The position numbers and the translations under genes were made by a program. DNA of 64,000 nucleotides, from positions 992,001-1,056,000 of the forward strand of contig NZ_JAGTJJ010000001.1 of assembly GCF_028435365.1 (NCBI RefSeq), read 5' to 3'. A model generated the notes under the pieces. That model was not told the origin of the DNA and did no database searches. It saw only the letters and a list, made by a program, of their open reading frames with translations. Each line of letters begins with the position of its first letter. The first letter of the stretch is position 1. This document shows, in pieces, positions 8,184 through 17,729 of this stretch. The stretch is from Polyangium jinanense. Lineage in GTDB: Bacteria; Myxococcota; Polyangia; Polyangiales; Polyangiaceae.

Positions 8184-9248
8184 CTAGCGTCGCGAACGCC
8201 GGGACGACTTCGGCGGCGCGGCGTATTCGTGGCCGAAGACCTTGCGATCGAGCGTGCGACCGCGAGCATCTCGCAGGGAGATGCGCCAGCGGACGTGCAC
8301 CCGCTCGCCAAGCTCGAGCGTCGGCCCCCAGACGGTATGATCGGCGAGCACGCGCGCGGGCAGGCGAATACGCTGACGACCCACGCACACCGGACCGTCG
8401 GGGAGCACCATCACCTCGCCCTCCCCGAGCACCTCCTGGCTCGTGTCTTCGAGCGCGTACTGCAGCACTGTCGGCACGTACGCGCGACCTTCGATCGAAT
8501 AACGCACCGTCGCCGAGAGGCGCGTCCCGGCCGCGACCCCGACAATCGTGCCTTTTCCAATGCCCGCGACAGCCTGGCAACGCGCAAGCGGAAATTCCCC
8601 GAATGGCCCCATCCGGACGGGCAAATGGGTCGCATGCCACCGCCGCTGCAAAATGGCCTGCGACTGGTCGAGCGCCCGCATATCCGAGATGTACTTCGCC
8701 CCCTGAAACTCCAGATCGCCCTCGGAGGTTTGCAACGCTTCGAGCAGCGCGCCCGTGAACCGCCCCCGCCCCGCGCCCGCGCTGCCCGCGCCAATTCGTG
8801 TCGCGCGCGCCGCCGCCACACGCAGGCCTTTGCGTGCGCGCGCGAAGGCTTCGACCCACGCCGGCACGACGTCTTCATCGGGAACGGCGCCGACCACGAG
8901 ATCAAGGACAACCAGCACCGACGGCGCCGCGACGCGCTCGAAATGACGCGCGAGCGTGTCAGCGCCGATGCACCCATCCGCGACGTGCAGCCCTTTTTCG
9001 CTGGCCCGACCCGAGAAATACACCACGAAAAACGGCGCGCTCTCGCGCGACGCCGCGTCGAATACGCGCTTTACGGCCGTTTTCGTGGCGTCCTCGCCGA
9101 CGAGACACGTCGCGATGGTCCCCGGCGGCCCGAGTGCTCCGCTGAACAGGCGAAACATATCGCGGGCATTGGTCTCTTCGCACCCGAGCTCCGGCACGCC
9201 GGGCACTCCGAGGCAAACGACACGATGACTGGCGCTGGGCGGAGTCAT
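8184..9248 (-). CDS. Caspase-like (peptidase C14 fold) protein, catalytic residues missing
   Basis: 354 aa. The N-terminal ~180 residues follow the caspase/metacaspase plan: a nucleotide-like L-F-S-G-A-L region, V-V-Y-F-S-G at 75-80, V-L-D at 114-116, then F-T-G-A-L-L-E-A-L near 164-172. In active members Y-F-S-G is followed by the catalytic His and the V-L-D strand leads to D-x-C-x-S-G. Here position 81 is Arg and the Cys position is Val118, so peptidase activity is not expected. The C-terminal half (185-354) is beta-rich and unrecognised. There is no signal peptide. It is a likely pseudoenzyme, scaffold or regulator. Confidence 0.65.
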   Translation of the reverse strand: MTPPSASHRVVCLGVPGVPELGCEETNARDMFRLFSGALGPPGTIATCLVGEDATKTAVKRVFDAASRESAPFFVVYFSGRASEKGLHVADGCIGADTLARHFERVAAPSVLVVLDLVVGAVPDEDVVPAWVEAFARARKGLRVAAARATRIGAGSAGAGRGRFTGALLEALQTSEGDLEFQGAKYISDMRALDQSQAILQRRWHATHLPVRMGPFGEFPLARCQAVAGIGKGTIVGVAAGTRLSATVRYSIEGRAYVPTVLQYALEDTSQEVLGEGEVMVLPDGPVCVGRQRIRLPARVLADHTVWGPTLELGERVHVRWRISLRDARGRTLDRKVFGHEYAAPPKSSRRSRR

Positions 9249-9543
9249 GGCGACATCCCTGGCGCGCGCGAGCAGGCCCGAGCAGCACGTCCGGGCGAGG
9301 CGCGACCTGGGCCGGATACTGAACGAAGTTTCAGGTCATGTCAACCGGGCTCTCGATCCAGGTTCGACGCAGGATCTACCGAGAAAAAACCGTTGGGGTT
9401 CCAAGCGGACGAACGGGCGCTACGTTTGGCAGGATACGCTATCGGGGCCGCCTCGACCGGGTGAACAGGGTTCGGTTGTTCAGTAGTACAGCAGGGGCCT
9501 CCGGTCGAGGCGGGCGTGAGCGGCGCGGGGCGCGAGCGTCGGA

Positions 9544-9990
9544 TCAGGCGGCCTTGCCAGGCTTCTTGCCGTGGTCGCGGCCCTTCTTGTGGCCGCCCGG
9601 CTTGAGGCCCTTCGCGAGCTTGCGGACCTCCTTGGCCTCCTCTTTCGTGACCGTGCCGTCCTGCGCGACGCGCTTGGCGGCGGCGCGGACCTCGGTGGCG
9701 CTCGCGTCGAAGGCCTTGCGGCGTGCGGCGCGGTCGGCCTCGGGGAGGTTTTTCTCCTTCATGTGGCTCTCCATGCGACCGCGTGCCTTCTCGATGCGCT
9801 TTTCCAGGTGCTTCGTGAACTGATCGGCCGGGATCGGGAAGGCGACGCGCTTCTTCTTGCCCGCCTCGTCCTTGGCCTTGGCGCCGGCCGGGGCGCTGCC
9901 GTCACCCGCGAAAGCGACCGTGGGCGCGGCGGCGAAAGCGAGGCAAAGGGCGACGGCGAGGGGGCGGAAGAACGAGGGGACGTGCATCAT
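9544..9990 (-). CDS. Small exported Lys-rich helical protein
   Basis: 148 aa from the ATG-ATG pair at 9990, preceded by a good AAGGAG Shine-Dalgarno. A cleavable signal peptide covers residues 1-27 (ends A-F-A). The mature protein is highly charged, mostly helical (residues ~45-125) and ends in a Gly/His/Lys tail. It resembles in outline small periplasmic helical proteins but has no recognisable family motif. Upstream is 180 bp without genes, so it is probably monocistronic. Confidence 0.6.
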   Translation of the reverse strand: MMHVPSFFRPLAVALCLAFAAAPTVAFAGDGSAPAGAKAKDEAGKKKRVAFPIPADQFTKHLEKRIEKARGRMESHMKEKNLPEADRAARRKAFDASATEVRAAAKRVAQDGTVTKEEAKEVRKLAKGLKPGGHKKGRDHGKKPGKAA

Positions 9991-10170
9991 GGCTGGCTCC
10001 TTGGGACAGCGCCTTGTCTCGGCGCTCGCGAGGAGGAATTGCACGGTCCGTGCCGAGGTCATTTCCGCTCCGAATTCGCGATTTGCGCGAAAAATCGGCT
10101 GCGGAGCGATCGCCGCGCCCCTCGCCTGCGGAGAGAACGGTGCGGCGCTGGCTCCGCACCCTTCGCGATC

Positions 10171-11655
10171 TCAGAACACGGGCGGCGCGAAGGGCAGGAT
10201 CGTCTTCAGATCCTTGTCGTTGAAGCGGAGCTGAAGGCCGATGAAGTAATCACGGCGATCGGCATTCAGGATGTCGTCGACGCCACCGAGCAGCCACAGT
10301 TTGCGAATGAACTCGTACGCGAGCGCGACGCGCCAGCGCGGCGAGATCTGCTCGCCGAAGCCGAAGAGGTCCTGCCGAAGCTCGAATCGATCATCGAGCA
10401 GATGCAAATCGAGGCCGATGCCGCCGGTCGACTCCTTGATGCCGAAGCGGCCCGTGAAGGGGCCGAAACGCTTGGCGAACTGGAACGAGAAGCGGAAGGC
10501 ATTCGTCGTGACCGTACGGATCTCGCGGTAATGCGGCGGGTCGTTCGGGTTCGTCGTGTCGACGTCGATCTGCTCGAATGTGGTGAGGCCGCGCGGGTCG
10601 TTGACGAGCTCGATGAGGTAGTATTTGTCCTCGGACGGCTGCAATCGCAGCTCGACGTAGCTCTTGATGGTGTTCGCGAGGAAGTTGTAATCGGTCCGCA
10701 GGCCGACGATCGTCTGCAATCGGCCCATGCCGCCGACGAGCTCGCCCACGTCGCCGACGGCGCTCTCGACCTCGTTGATGAGCGTCTCGTCCTTCGTGAG
10801 CTTTCCGAGCGTGCCCTCGCCCCGATCGATCCGCGCCGCGACGTTGTCCGCATGCGAAAGCGCGCTCTCGAGGGAGGTCGTCGCCTTGTCGATGCGCGCC
10901 GCCGCGCTCCGGAGCTCGCCCGCCTTGCCGTTCTCGCCGTTGGCGCTCGTCATCTTGCGGACGTCGCCCGTCACCTGCCGCAGGTTGTCGAGGATGGCGT
11001 TGATGTTCGGCTGCGAGTTCTGGGTGATCGTGTTGATGTTGTTGATCGTGTCGCGGACCGCCGTGCGGTTCTCCCGGACGGTCTCGTTCAGCGCCTCGGT
11101 CACCTCGGCGAGGTTCTTCAGGATCTTTTCGAGCTGATCCTTGCCCGTGTCGCTGCCGACGGTGCCCTTCAACGACTCGGTCACCGTCTTGACGTCCTTC
11201 AGGATCTCGGAGACCTGCCCCTGCAAGGACTGGATCGAGGGCTCCTCGATGTAGTGCGTGATCTGCCCCTGATCCGGGATGCGTGGATATCCTTCCGTCC
11301 CGGGCGCGAGCACGATGTAGTATTCGCCGATCAGGCTTGTCGCGCGCTTGCCAATGGCCGCGTTGTCGTAGAGCGGGGCCGTCGGGAACATCTTGATGTC
11401 GACGCGCGCTTTGCCGCCGTCGAGCCAGATGCGATCCACGGTGCCAACCTGGATGCCCTGGATCATCACGCGCGAGTGCGGCGCCACGCCGGTCACGTCG
11501 GGCAAGTACGCCCAGACGCGATAACCGTTCTCGGTGCCCGCATCCGGCGAGATGAAGCGATACGCGCCGTACGCCGCAGCCGCGAGCGCGACGGTCATCA
11601 AGCCGACCTTGGCGCCTTTATTGACCTCGATGCCCAAGCAAACCGAGCGTACCAC
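10171..11655 (-). CDS. MCE/MlaD family membrane-anchored lipid-transport protein
   Basis: 494 aa. A single N-terminal membrane helix (residues ~17-36) is followed by an MCE domain at ~40-120, with the typical V-M-I-Q-G-I-Q-V-G-x-V motif and I-G-E-Y-Y-I-V-L. A long helical, Asn/Thr-rich coiled segment (~135-330) follows, as in MlaD/PqiB-type substrate-binding components that shuttle phospholipids across the periplasm. The last ~150 residues are beta-rich and end in F, suggesting contact with the outer membrane. The GTG at 11655 is the longest start; a TTG six codons in is possible. Cognate ATPase and permease genes are not in this window. Confidence 0.8.
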   Translation of the reverse strand: MVRSVCLGIEVNKGAKVGLMTVALAAAAYGAYRFISPDAGTENGYRVWAYLPDVTGVAPHSRVMIQGIQVGTVDRIWLDGGKARVDIKMFPTAPLYDNAAIGKRATSLIGEYYIVLAPGTEGYPRIPDQGQITHYIEEPSIQSLQGQVSEILKDVKTVTESLKGTVGSDTGKDQLEKILKNLAEVTEALNETVRENRTAVRDTINNINTITQNSQPNINAILDNLRQVTGDVRKMTSANGENGKAGELRSAAARIDKATTSLESALSHADNVAARIDRGEGTLGKLTKDETLINEVESAVGDVGELVGGMGRLQTIVGLRTDYNFLANTIKSYVELRLQPSEDKYYLIELVNDPRGLTTFEQIDVDTTNPNDPPHYREIRTVTTNAFRFSFQFAKRFGPFTGRFGIKESTGGIGLDLHLLDDRFELRQDLFGFGEQISPRWRVALAYEFIRKLWLLGGVDDILNADRRDYFIGLQLRFNDKDLKTILPFAPPVF

Positions 11656-11745
11656 GGAAATGCCGAAGAGACGCGCCCCTTTCTTGCAGCCGGGGCGTGG
11701 TCACCGAGGGTGTCAGGCGCGCCGAAATTTGCTACCACCAGAAGC

Positions 11746-13056
11746 ATGCGTGGCGTAGCTCGGGCAGCGCTCGTGACGTTCGCGCTCGGCGGCATGGGCT
11801 GTGCCGGCGCCGCGCCGATGACGCCCGCCCCCGACGCGCCGGCCGCAGAAACGCAGGTGAACGGCGATCGGCCAGCGTGGCTCCCCGCGTACTCCGCGGC
11901 GCAGCGCGCCCTGCTCGCCCCGGTCGAGACGCCGATTCAGGTGCCCGCGGCGCGCGTCTATCCGGACCTGCACCGCTTCCAGTACGCGGGCCCGGCGCGC
12001 CTCGACGATCTACGGAGAACGATCCGGTTCTCGACGTTGATCGTCACGGTGATCGACAAATCGCCGCGCTTGTACGCGCTCGACAACGCGGCGCCCGAGC
12101 TCGCGAACCTGGTGGCGCAGTACGGGCCGCCCCCGGCCGCAGAGCCGGACCCGTGGCAAACGGCGGAGGTGGTTCGCAAGGAGCGCGCGCTCACGCTGAC
12201 CGCGGTAAAATTGTCGGACGAGGCGAAAGCGTCGCTCGCGACGGCCCGATCGAAGCGCGACGCGGGTGATACGAAGGCCGCCGCCGAGGCGTTCCGCGCC
12301 GCGCTCGGGTTCACGCGGGCCGCGGGGATTGCCCTGGAGCTCGGGGAAATGCTCGTCGCGCAAAACCAGCCGAAGGAAGCGCGCGAGGCGTTCGAAGAGG
12401 CGCTCCGTATCGACCCGACGCTCGCGACGGCGCATCTCCGGCTCGCCGAGCTCGCAGAGAAACGGACCGATCGCGACGAGGCGCGTCGCCGGGTCGCCGA
12501 GGCCATCGCCTTCTGGCCCGCCTCGCGCCGCGCGCTCGATCTCGCCGACCGGCTCTCGAACGGCCTGGTCTCGTCGCGTCACACGCGCCTTCCCCTCTTC
12601 CGCGTCTTCCTCGACGTCGACGACGTGGGCGCGATCCACGTCGGCTCCTCGGGCGGCGATCCCGCGCGGATCTACGCCGGCTGCCGCGCCGTGATGCGCT
12701 ACGAGCCCGAGGTCCGCGCGCGGATCTTCGAGCAGCCCGAGGACGTGCCCTACCACCTCACGATGATGGAAGAGCTCATCTGCATGGAATCGGCGATCGG
12801 GGCGTACGTCGCCGCGCGGATGTCCAAGGAGGGCGCGGCGGTCGATCCGGCGATGGAGGCGCTGCTCGAGGTCGCCCACGAGGAAGGTCTCGGCGGGTAC
12901 GTCATGACCGAGATCCTGGGCCGGTACCGTCCCGAGCGGGCGCGCGGCGCGCCACGCGAGGTGCATGAGGCCATGGTGCGGTACGTCGAACGCACGATGC
13001 TCGGCACGCCGCTCGTCGCCGACCCCGCGCAAGGGGTGTACACAGCGGCGCGTTGA
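11746..13056 (+). CDS. TPR-containing lipoprotein
   Basis: 436 aa from ATG 11746, which starts a lipoprotein signal with lipobox G-M-G-C (Cys19). Residues ~150-260 contain two to three tetratricopeptide-type helix pairs (A-x-x-x-F-x-x-A-L repeats). The C-terminal ~170 residues are not recognised. The open frame extends ~2.1 kb further upstream, but only antisense to the MCE gene. It is probably an envelope protein. It lies 19 bp upstream of the CAP-domain gene in the same direction, suggesting co-transcription. Confidence 0.7.
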   Translation: MRGVARAALVTFALGGMGCAGAAPMTPAPDAPAAETQVNGDRPAWLPAYSAAQRALLAPVETPIQVPAARVYPDLHRFQYAGPARLDDLRRTIRFSTLIVTVIDKSPRLYALDNAAPELANLVAQYGPPPAAEPDPWQTAEVVRKERALTLTAVKLSDEAKASLATARSKRDAGDTKAAAEAFRAALGFTRAAGIALELGEMLVAQNQPKEAREAFEEALRIDPTLATAHLRLAELAEKRTDRDEARRRVAEAIAFWPASRRALDLADRLSNGLVSSRHTRLPLFRVFLDVDDVGAIHVGSSGGDPARIYAGCRAVMRYEPEVRARIFEQPEDVPYHLTMMEELICMESAIGAYVAARMSKEGAAVDPAMEALLEVAHEEGLGGYVMTEILGRYRPERARGAPREVHEAMVRYVERTMLGTPLVADPAQGVYTAAR

Positions 13057-13075
13057 CCCCACCCGGAGATCGTCG

Positions 13076-14284
13076 ATGAACGCTCATTCGCGTCGATTGC
13101 ACCGAGGTCCGTCCCGCCTCCACGCGCTCGTTTGCTCGCTGCCCGCCCTGGCCGCACTCGTGCTACCGCTCGTCGCCTCCGCCCAGGCCGGCGCGCTGCG
13201 CGTCACCTGGAAGCCCACCGTTTCGTCCCCCCACCCCGCCGCGAAGACCGGTTCGCGCGAGGCTCCACTGCTCGGCCTCTGCGGGCCCGCGGACAGCGCG
13301 CTCATGGAGGTCGCGGGGATCGTGGCGCGGCGCCAGCTCGACGGGGCGAGCGCGCTGACGGCCGATGAGCTCGCCTTCGCGCTGCGCGCCGCGGGAGACC
13401 CGCACGTGTGGCCGAAGGCGTGGTCGCTCTCCGGAGTGAACCTCGACGACGCGGACACGGAGACGCGCTTCAAGGGGTGGATCAACGGCCTTCGTTCGCT
13501 CGGCGCGCGCCGGTGCGGGGTGGCGAAGCTCGACGGCGAAGGCGGGGCGTCGGTCGCGACGGTGATCACGTTCGACGCGCTCGCGGACATGGCGCCAGTG
13601 ACGACGACGGCGCGCGTGGGGCAGTGGATCACGCTGGAAGGGACGATGCTCGTGCCGGCCTCGGGCGTGCAGGTCGTGCTGCTCGGGCCACGCGCGGCGC
13701 CGCGCACGGTGCCGAGCTCGCTGTCGGGCGGGAAGATCCGGTCGACGTTCTCGGTGGACCAGCCGGGCGCGTGGCTCGTGCAGGTGCTCGCGACGGTGTC
13801 GACGGGGCCGCGGCCGGTGCTGGAAACGACGATCTACGCCGGGCAAAAGCCGCCGAGCGAGTTCGTTCGAGCCGCGGTGCCGGGCGAGGAGGCCGCGGCA
13901 GGCGCGAAGGACGACGCGGACGCGATGCTGCGCATGATCAACGCGGCGCGTATCGCCGAAGGTCGCAAGCCGCTCGTGCGGGACGCGGCGCTCGACAAGG
14001 TGGCGCGGGCGCACTCCGAGGAGATGATGAAGACGCGGCTCGTCGGCCACGACGTGGGCGGGGGCGATCCACGCAAGCGCATCGAGGCGGCGGGGATCCA
14101 GGCGGCGATCGCCGGGGAAAACGTGGCGAGCGCGAGCTCGCTGCCGAACGCGCATCGGGCGCTCTGGGCGAGCCCGTCACACCGAGGGAATTTGCTCCTC
14201 GAGAAGTTCACCCGCGTGGGGGTGGCGGTGTCGCGCGGGGCGGATGGGTCGTTCTGGGTGACGGAGATGTTCTCCGGATCGTAA
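13076..14284 (+). CDS. Secreted CAP (SCP/PR1) domain protein
   Basis: 402 aa from ATG 13076 with GGAG just upstream. A long signal peptide ends near residue 36 (V-A-S-A). The middle region (~40-270) is unrecognised, with a beta-rich part resembling an Ig-like surface domain. Residues ~285-402 form a bacterial CAP domain: I-N-A-A-R, the A-H-S-E-E-M helix with the conserved His and Glu, G-H-D-V-G, G-E-N-V-A and a C-terminal V-G-V-A-V-S strand. Bacterial CAP proteins are secreted and of uncertain function (lipid binding or protease-like). It is likely in one unit with the TPR lipoprotein gene. Confidence 0.8.
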   Translation: MNAHSRRLHRGPSRLHALVCSLPALAALVLPLVASAQAGALRVTWKPTVSSPHPAAKTGSREAPLLGLCGPADSALMEVAGIVARRQLDGASALTADELAFALRAAGDPHVWPKAWSLSGVNLDDADTETRFKGWINGLRSLGARRCGVAKLDGEGGASVATVITFDALADMAPVTTTARVGQWITLEGTMLVPASGVQVVLLGPRAAPRTVPSSLSGGKIRSTFSVDQPGAWLVQVLATVSTGPRPVLETTIYAGQKPPSEFVRAAVPGEEAAAGAKDDADAMLRMINAARIAEGRKPLVRDAALDKVARAHSEEMMKTRLVGHDVGGGDPRKRIEAAGIQAAIAGENVASASSLPNAHRALWASPSHRGNLLLEKFTRVGVAVSRGADGSFWVTEMFSGS

Positions 14285-14287
14285 CGT

Positions 14288-15388
14288 TCAGGGTTTCCCT
14301 TCGTTGGAGGTCGAAGGGTTTTCCCCCTGGGACTTGCGGCGAAGGGGGACGAGCTGGGGCTCGGAGGAGGGCTCGGGCTGGATGGTGCAGTGCTCGAGGC
14401 CGTGGGCCTCGCGCATGCGCGCGGCGACGGCCTGGACGACGTCGGTGCCGTGGAAGCCGCGGGCGATGACGATGTGCACCGTGAGCACGTCGAAGCCCTC
14501 CGAGATCGACCAGACGTGCAGGTCGTGGAAGCCCACGACGCCCGGGACCTTGAGGAGCGTCTCCTCCACGTGGGCGATGTCGATCTCGATGGGGCTGCCC
14601 TCCATGAGCACGTGCGAGGTGTCACGCACGAGCTTGAAGCCACCCCAGCAGATCAAGAGCGCGATGACGCCGCTGATGATCGGGTCGGCCCGGGTCCAGC
14701 CGAGCGAGAGGACGAGCACGCCGCCCACGATCGCCCCGACGGAGCCGAGCGCGTCGGAGAGGACGTGCGCGAGCGCCGCGCGGGTGTTGATGTTGTGCCC
14801 CTTGTCGCCGAACGAGAGCACCGCCGCGGCGACGAGGTTGACGACGAGGCCGGCCGCCGCGGTCGCCGTCATGGCCGTGCCGTCGATTGGGCGCGGCTCG
14901 TTGAACCGTTGCACGGCCTCGCCGAAGATCCACACGGCCGTGAGCGCAAGCGCGACGCCGTTCGCGAAGGCCGCGAGCACCTCGGCGCGGCGATAGCCGT
15001 ACGTGCGGGCGCGCGTGCGCTGCTGCGAGGCGATGCGCTGCGCGATCATGGCGAGCGCGAGCGCGGCCGCATCCGCGAGCATGTGGCCCGCGTCCGCGAG
15101 GAGCGCGAGGCTGCCCGACAAAAAGCCGACGATCGCCTCGACGACCATGAAGCCGGCCGTGATCGTGAACGCCAGGACGAGCCGCCGGATCGGCGTGCGC
15201 CGTAGCTCGCTCAAGCCGTGCGCGTGGCCGTGGTCGTGGCCGTGGTCGTGGTGCGCGTCGCCCTTCGCGCGTTCGTCGTGCGCGTGGTCGTGATCGTCGT
15301 GGTGGTCGTGATCGTGGTCGTGATCGTGACCATCGTGATGCGCGTGGTCGTGATGCGCGTGTTCATCGGGGTGCGCCGCACGGGCCAT
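14288..15388 (-). CDS. CDF-family divalent metal (Zn/Co/Cd) exporter with His-rich N-terminus
   Basis: 366 aa from ATG 15388. It belongs to the cation diffusion facilitator group (CzcD/ZitB-like): residues 1-58 are a very His/Asp-rich cytoplasmic metal-buffering tail, followed by six membrane helices from ~68. The transport-site motifs are intact: D99-x-x-H102-x-x-x-D106 in helix 2 and H-V-L-S-D in helix 5. A C-terminal cytoplasmic dimerisation domain includes H-D-L-H-V-W, as in YiiP-type proteins. It moves metal out of the cytoplasm in exchange for protons. It converges on the CAP gene with 3 nt between stops. Confidence 0.92.
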   Translation of the reverse strand: MARAAHPDEHAHHDHAHHDGHDHDHDHDHHDDHDHAHDERAKGDAHHDHGHDHGHAHGLSELRRTPIRRLVLAFTITAGFMVVEAIVGFLSGSLALLADAGHMLADAAALALAMIAQRIASQQRTRARTYGYRRAEVLAAFANGVALALTAVWIFGEAVQRFNEPRPIDGTAMTATAAAGLVVNLVAAAVLSFGDKGHNINTRAALAHVLSDALGSVGAIVGGVLVLSLGWTRADPIISGVIALLICWGGFKLVRDTSHVLMEGSPIEIDIAHVEETLLKVPGVVGFHDLHVWSISEGFDVLTVHIVIARGFHGTDVVQAVAARMREAHGLEHCTIQPEPSSEPQLVPLRRKSQGENPSTSNEGKP

Positions 15389-15522
15389 GGCCGGGAGGGT
15401 AGTCCATTCGGGAGCGAGCGAAGGCACCGATCGACGCGCCCGGACGCGAGGACGCGCACGCGGGCGAGCCGAGCGGGTCAAAACTTGGCGGGGGGCGGGC
15501 TTCGTTGACTATGCTCCGCCCC

Positions 15523-16089
15523 ATGGCCGAACCGTCGGACCGCCTCGTGTGGGTGGACCTCGAGATGACAGGGCTCGATCCACAGCGCTGCGCGATCGTC
15601 GAGATCGCGACGATCATCACGGATTGTAACCTTCGCGTCGTGGAAGAAGGGCCGAACCTCGTCATCCACCAGCCGCCCGAGGTGCTCGCCACGATGAACG
15701 ACTTCGTCCGCGAGCTGCACGCGCGCTCGGGGCTGCTCGAACGGATCCCGACCTCGAGGGTCACCCTCGACGACGCCGCCGCGCAAACGCTCGCCTTCGT
15801 GCAGAAGCACGTGACGAAGGGGACGGCGCCGCTCTGCGGCAACTCCGTCTGGAAGGACCGCGAGTTCCTCGAGCGCTACATGCCCGCGTTCGTGGCGCAC
15901 CTGCATTACCGCATGATCGACGTGTCCACGTTGAAGGAGCTCGTGAAGCGGTGGTGTCCAGAGCGGCAGGCGCCGAAGAAGAAGGAGACGCACCGCGCGC
16001 TCGATGACATCCGCGAATCGATCGAGGAGCTCGCCCATTACCAGAAGCTGCTCTTCGCGCCCCTCGCGCGCCTGACGATCCCGGTGTAA
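15523..16089 (+). CDS. orn: Oligoribonuclease
   Basis: 188 aa from ATG 15523; upstream in-frame TTG/ATG at 15505 and 15511 are less likely. DEDDh exonuclease that degrades di- to pentaribonucleotides, including pGpG from c-di-GMP breakdown. W-V-D-L-E-M-T-G-L-D at ~10-19 carries the first Asp/Glu pair and is the characteristic Orn sequence. N-S-V-W-K-D-R holds the third acid, and H-R-A-L-D-D holds the His and final Asp. Length and the near full-length match to the family pattern make the call firm. Monocistronic. Confidence 0.95.
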   Translation: MAEPSDRLVWVDLEMTGLDPQRCAIVEIATIITDCNLRVVEEGPNLVIHQPPEVLATMNDFVRELHARSGLLERIPTSRVTLDDAAAQTLAFVQKHVTKGTAPLCGNSVWKDREFLERYMPAFVAHLHYRMIDVSTLKELVKRWCPERQAPKKKETHRALDDIRESIEELAHYQKLLFAPLARLTIPV

Positions 16090-16144
16090 GGCGAAGGCGG
16101 CGATCTCGTTCTCATGCACACGCCACGGAGAACGGATACCCGCC

Positions 16145-17029
16145 ATGATCGCCCTGAGCCGCCTCGCCTCGACAATCGCCCCCGTCCTCGCCTCGATCGC
16201 CCTTCTCGCCGGCTGCGGCGGCGCGCCGTCACCCGTGGCCGAGCCCCAGGCCTACGCCGCCGCGCGGCCCGAAATGGTGGCGCCCACCGCGCCCGCGCTC
16301 CAGCGCTCGTACTTCACGAAGGACGTGACCGGCGCGCTCACCGAGCAGGACCTGCAAACCGTGCTCGAAGCGCCGATCGATCTGCAGCTCCCCGCACGCA
16401 TTGGCGTGATTCCCCTGGCGGAACCCTTTGATCCCAAAGGATCGCCGTCCCTCGGCCTCCGCAACACGGCGTCGCACCATTTCGCCAAGGCGCTCGCGGG
16501 AAATCCCCATTTCTCGCAGGTCACGGACATCTCGACGGACCTGCCGAACGTGGGCGGAATCGAGGGGCTGCGCGTGATCGCCGCCCGCTACCGGCTCAGG
16601 TATCTCGTGCTTTATTCGGAGCGCTTCGAGGACAGCACGCACCTGAACGGCTGGGCGTGGCTCTATCCGACCGTGCTCGGCATGTTCTTCGCGCCAGGCG
16701 TGACCGTGGAGAGCCAGGGGATCGCCCAGGCCGATTTCCTCGACGTACGCACAGGAACGATCCTGTTTTCGGTGACCGAGCCGCTGCGCGTGTCGAAGAA
16801 GGAGCAGATGATCGGCGCGGCACGCTCGCACAAGGAGGAACAAGGGAAGATCGCCGCCGATGGGGCGCGCTCGCTCGCCAAACGCGTGCACGTGCAGACG
16901 AACGCGCTCGTCGCCTTCGCCGAGGCCACGCACGGCGCACAGCCGAAGCCGAAGCTCCTGCCCTCGCCCGTCGTCGCGTTCTCGCCCGGGACGAGCGTGC
17001 CCGCGGAAATGGACCTCGCCAAACGCTGA
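16145..17029 (+). CDS. Lipoprotein, unknown
   Basis: 294 aa. Lipoprotein signal with lipobox L-A-G-C (Cys24). The mature part starts with an Ala/Pro linker, then an alpha/beta domain with R-I-G-V-I-P-L near residue 85 and Y-L-V-L-Y-S-E-R-F near 153, a pattern seen in envelope lipoproteins related to rhombotarget/CsgG-like proteins. The family was not firmly recognised. There is no motif for catalysis. Confidence 0.55.
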   Translation: MIALSRLASTIAPVLASIALLAGCGGAPSPVAEPQAYAAARPEMVAPTAPALQRSYFTKDVTGALTEQDLQTVLEAPIDLQLPARIGVIPLAEPFDPKGSPSLGLRNTASHHFAKALAGNPHFSQVTDISTDLPNVGGIEGLRVIAARYRLRYLVLYSERFEDSTHLNGWAWLYPTVLGMFFAPGVTVESQGIAQADFLDVRTGTILFSVTEPLRVSKKEQMIGAARSHKEEQGKIAADGARSLAKRVHVQTNALVAFAEATHGAQPKPKLLPSPVVAFSPGTSVPAEMDLAKR

Positions 17030-17030
17030 A

Positions 17031-17729
17031 TCAAGCGCGCCAGAGCGCGAGCACCCACAAGAGCACGCCGGCAAGCGCAACGAACACGCCCGCCCGCGCC
17101 CGCGCGAGATCGATGCCGTCCGGGGAAGCACTCGAACGGCGCACGGCCCACGCCGCGCCGCCCGCCCACGCGACGAACGCGACGAGCAAGAGGACGACCC
17201 ACGGCGTGCGCGGAGCCTCGTCGCGGAGCAGCGCCGCGAGCTGCTTTTCTTCGATGCGCTGGGGCGGCTCGGTCCGCGTGCCCGGCGGACGCGGCGCCGC
17301 AGCCTCGATCCGCGCGATGGCCAGGTTCGCGCGGTCGAGGTCCTCCTTGTGCGGCACGAGGAGCCAGCGCGTCTCGATCGCCGCCGTGCGGATGCCGCGC
17401 CAAGCGAGGAGCGCGAGATCCCGATCGCCGAGACCTTCGGCCGTCGTGGCAATCGACGCGAGCCGCTCGTAGGCGACCCGCACGTGCGGCGCGCCCGGCG
17501 CATACCAGCCCGCGGCCCTCCGCGCCCGCACCGTGGCCTCGTACGCGTTGCCGTGCCGCAAAGCCGCCGTGCTCTCGGCGATCTCCGACTCGCCCGACCA
17601 CACGACACGCGCCGTCACCGCGCCGACGAGGAGCCCGACGATCGCCGCGGCCCCGAGCGCGCGCACGACACGCGTGACGAAGCGCGCGCGCTCGGGCGAA
17701 ATCGAAGTCGTGGGGGCTGCGTCGCTCAC
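17031..17729 (-). CDS. Membrane protein coupled to ABC permease, unknown
   Basis: 232 aa. One membrane helix at ~25-45, a soluble helical part (~50-160) with TPR-like spacing, then two membrane helices at ~170-188 and ~208-228. Its ATG overlaps the stop of the upstream permease gene by 4 nt (ATGA), so the two are translationally coupled and probably work together. I do not recognise the family. Confidence 0.6.
   Translation of the reverse strand: MSDAAPTTSISPERARFVTRVVRALGAAAIVGLLVGAVTARVVWSGESEIAESTAALRHGNAYEATVRARRAAGWYAPGAPHVRVAYERLASIATTAEGLGDRDLALLAWRGIRTAAIETRWLLVPHKEDLDRANLAIARIEAAAPRPPGTRTEPPQRIEEKQLAALLRDEAPRTPWVVLLLVAFVAWAGGAAWAVRRSSASPDGIDLARARAGVFVALAGVLLWVLALWRA

Noticed and set aside
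9571..13056. A 1161-codon plus-strand open frame
   Set aside because: Its first ~2.2 kb is antisense to the MCE and small exported genes; Arg/Asp/Val-rich composition typical of high-GC shadow frames. Only 11746-13056 is kept.
15218..15508. Plus-strand frame rich in Val/Arg opposite the CDF exporter
   Set aside because: It is the complement of the His/Asp-rich tail and has no protein-like composition.
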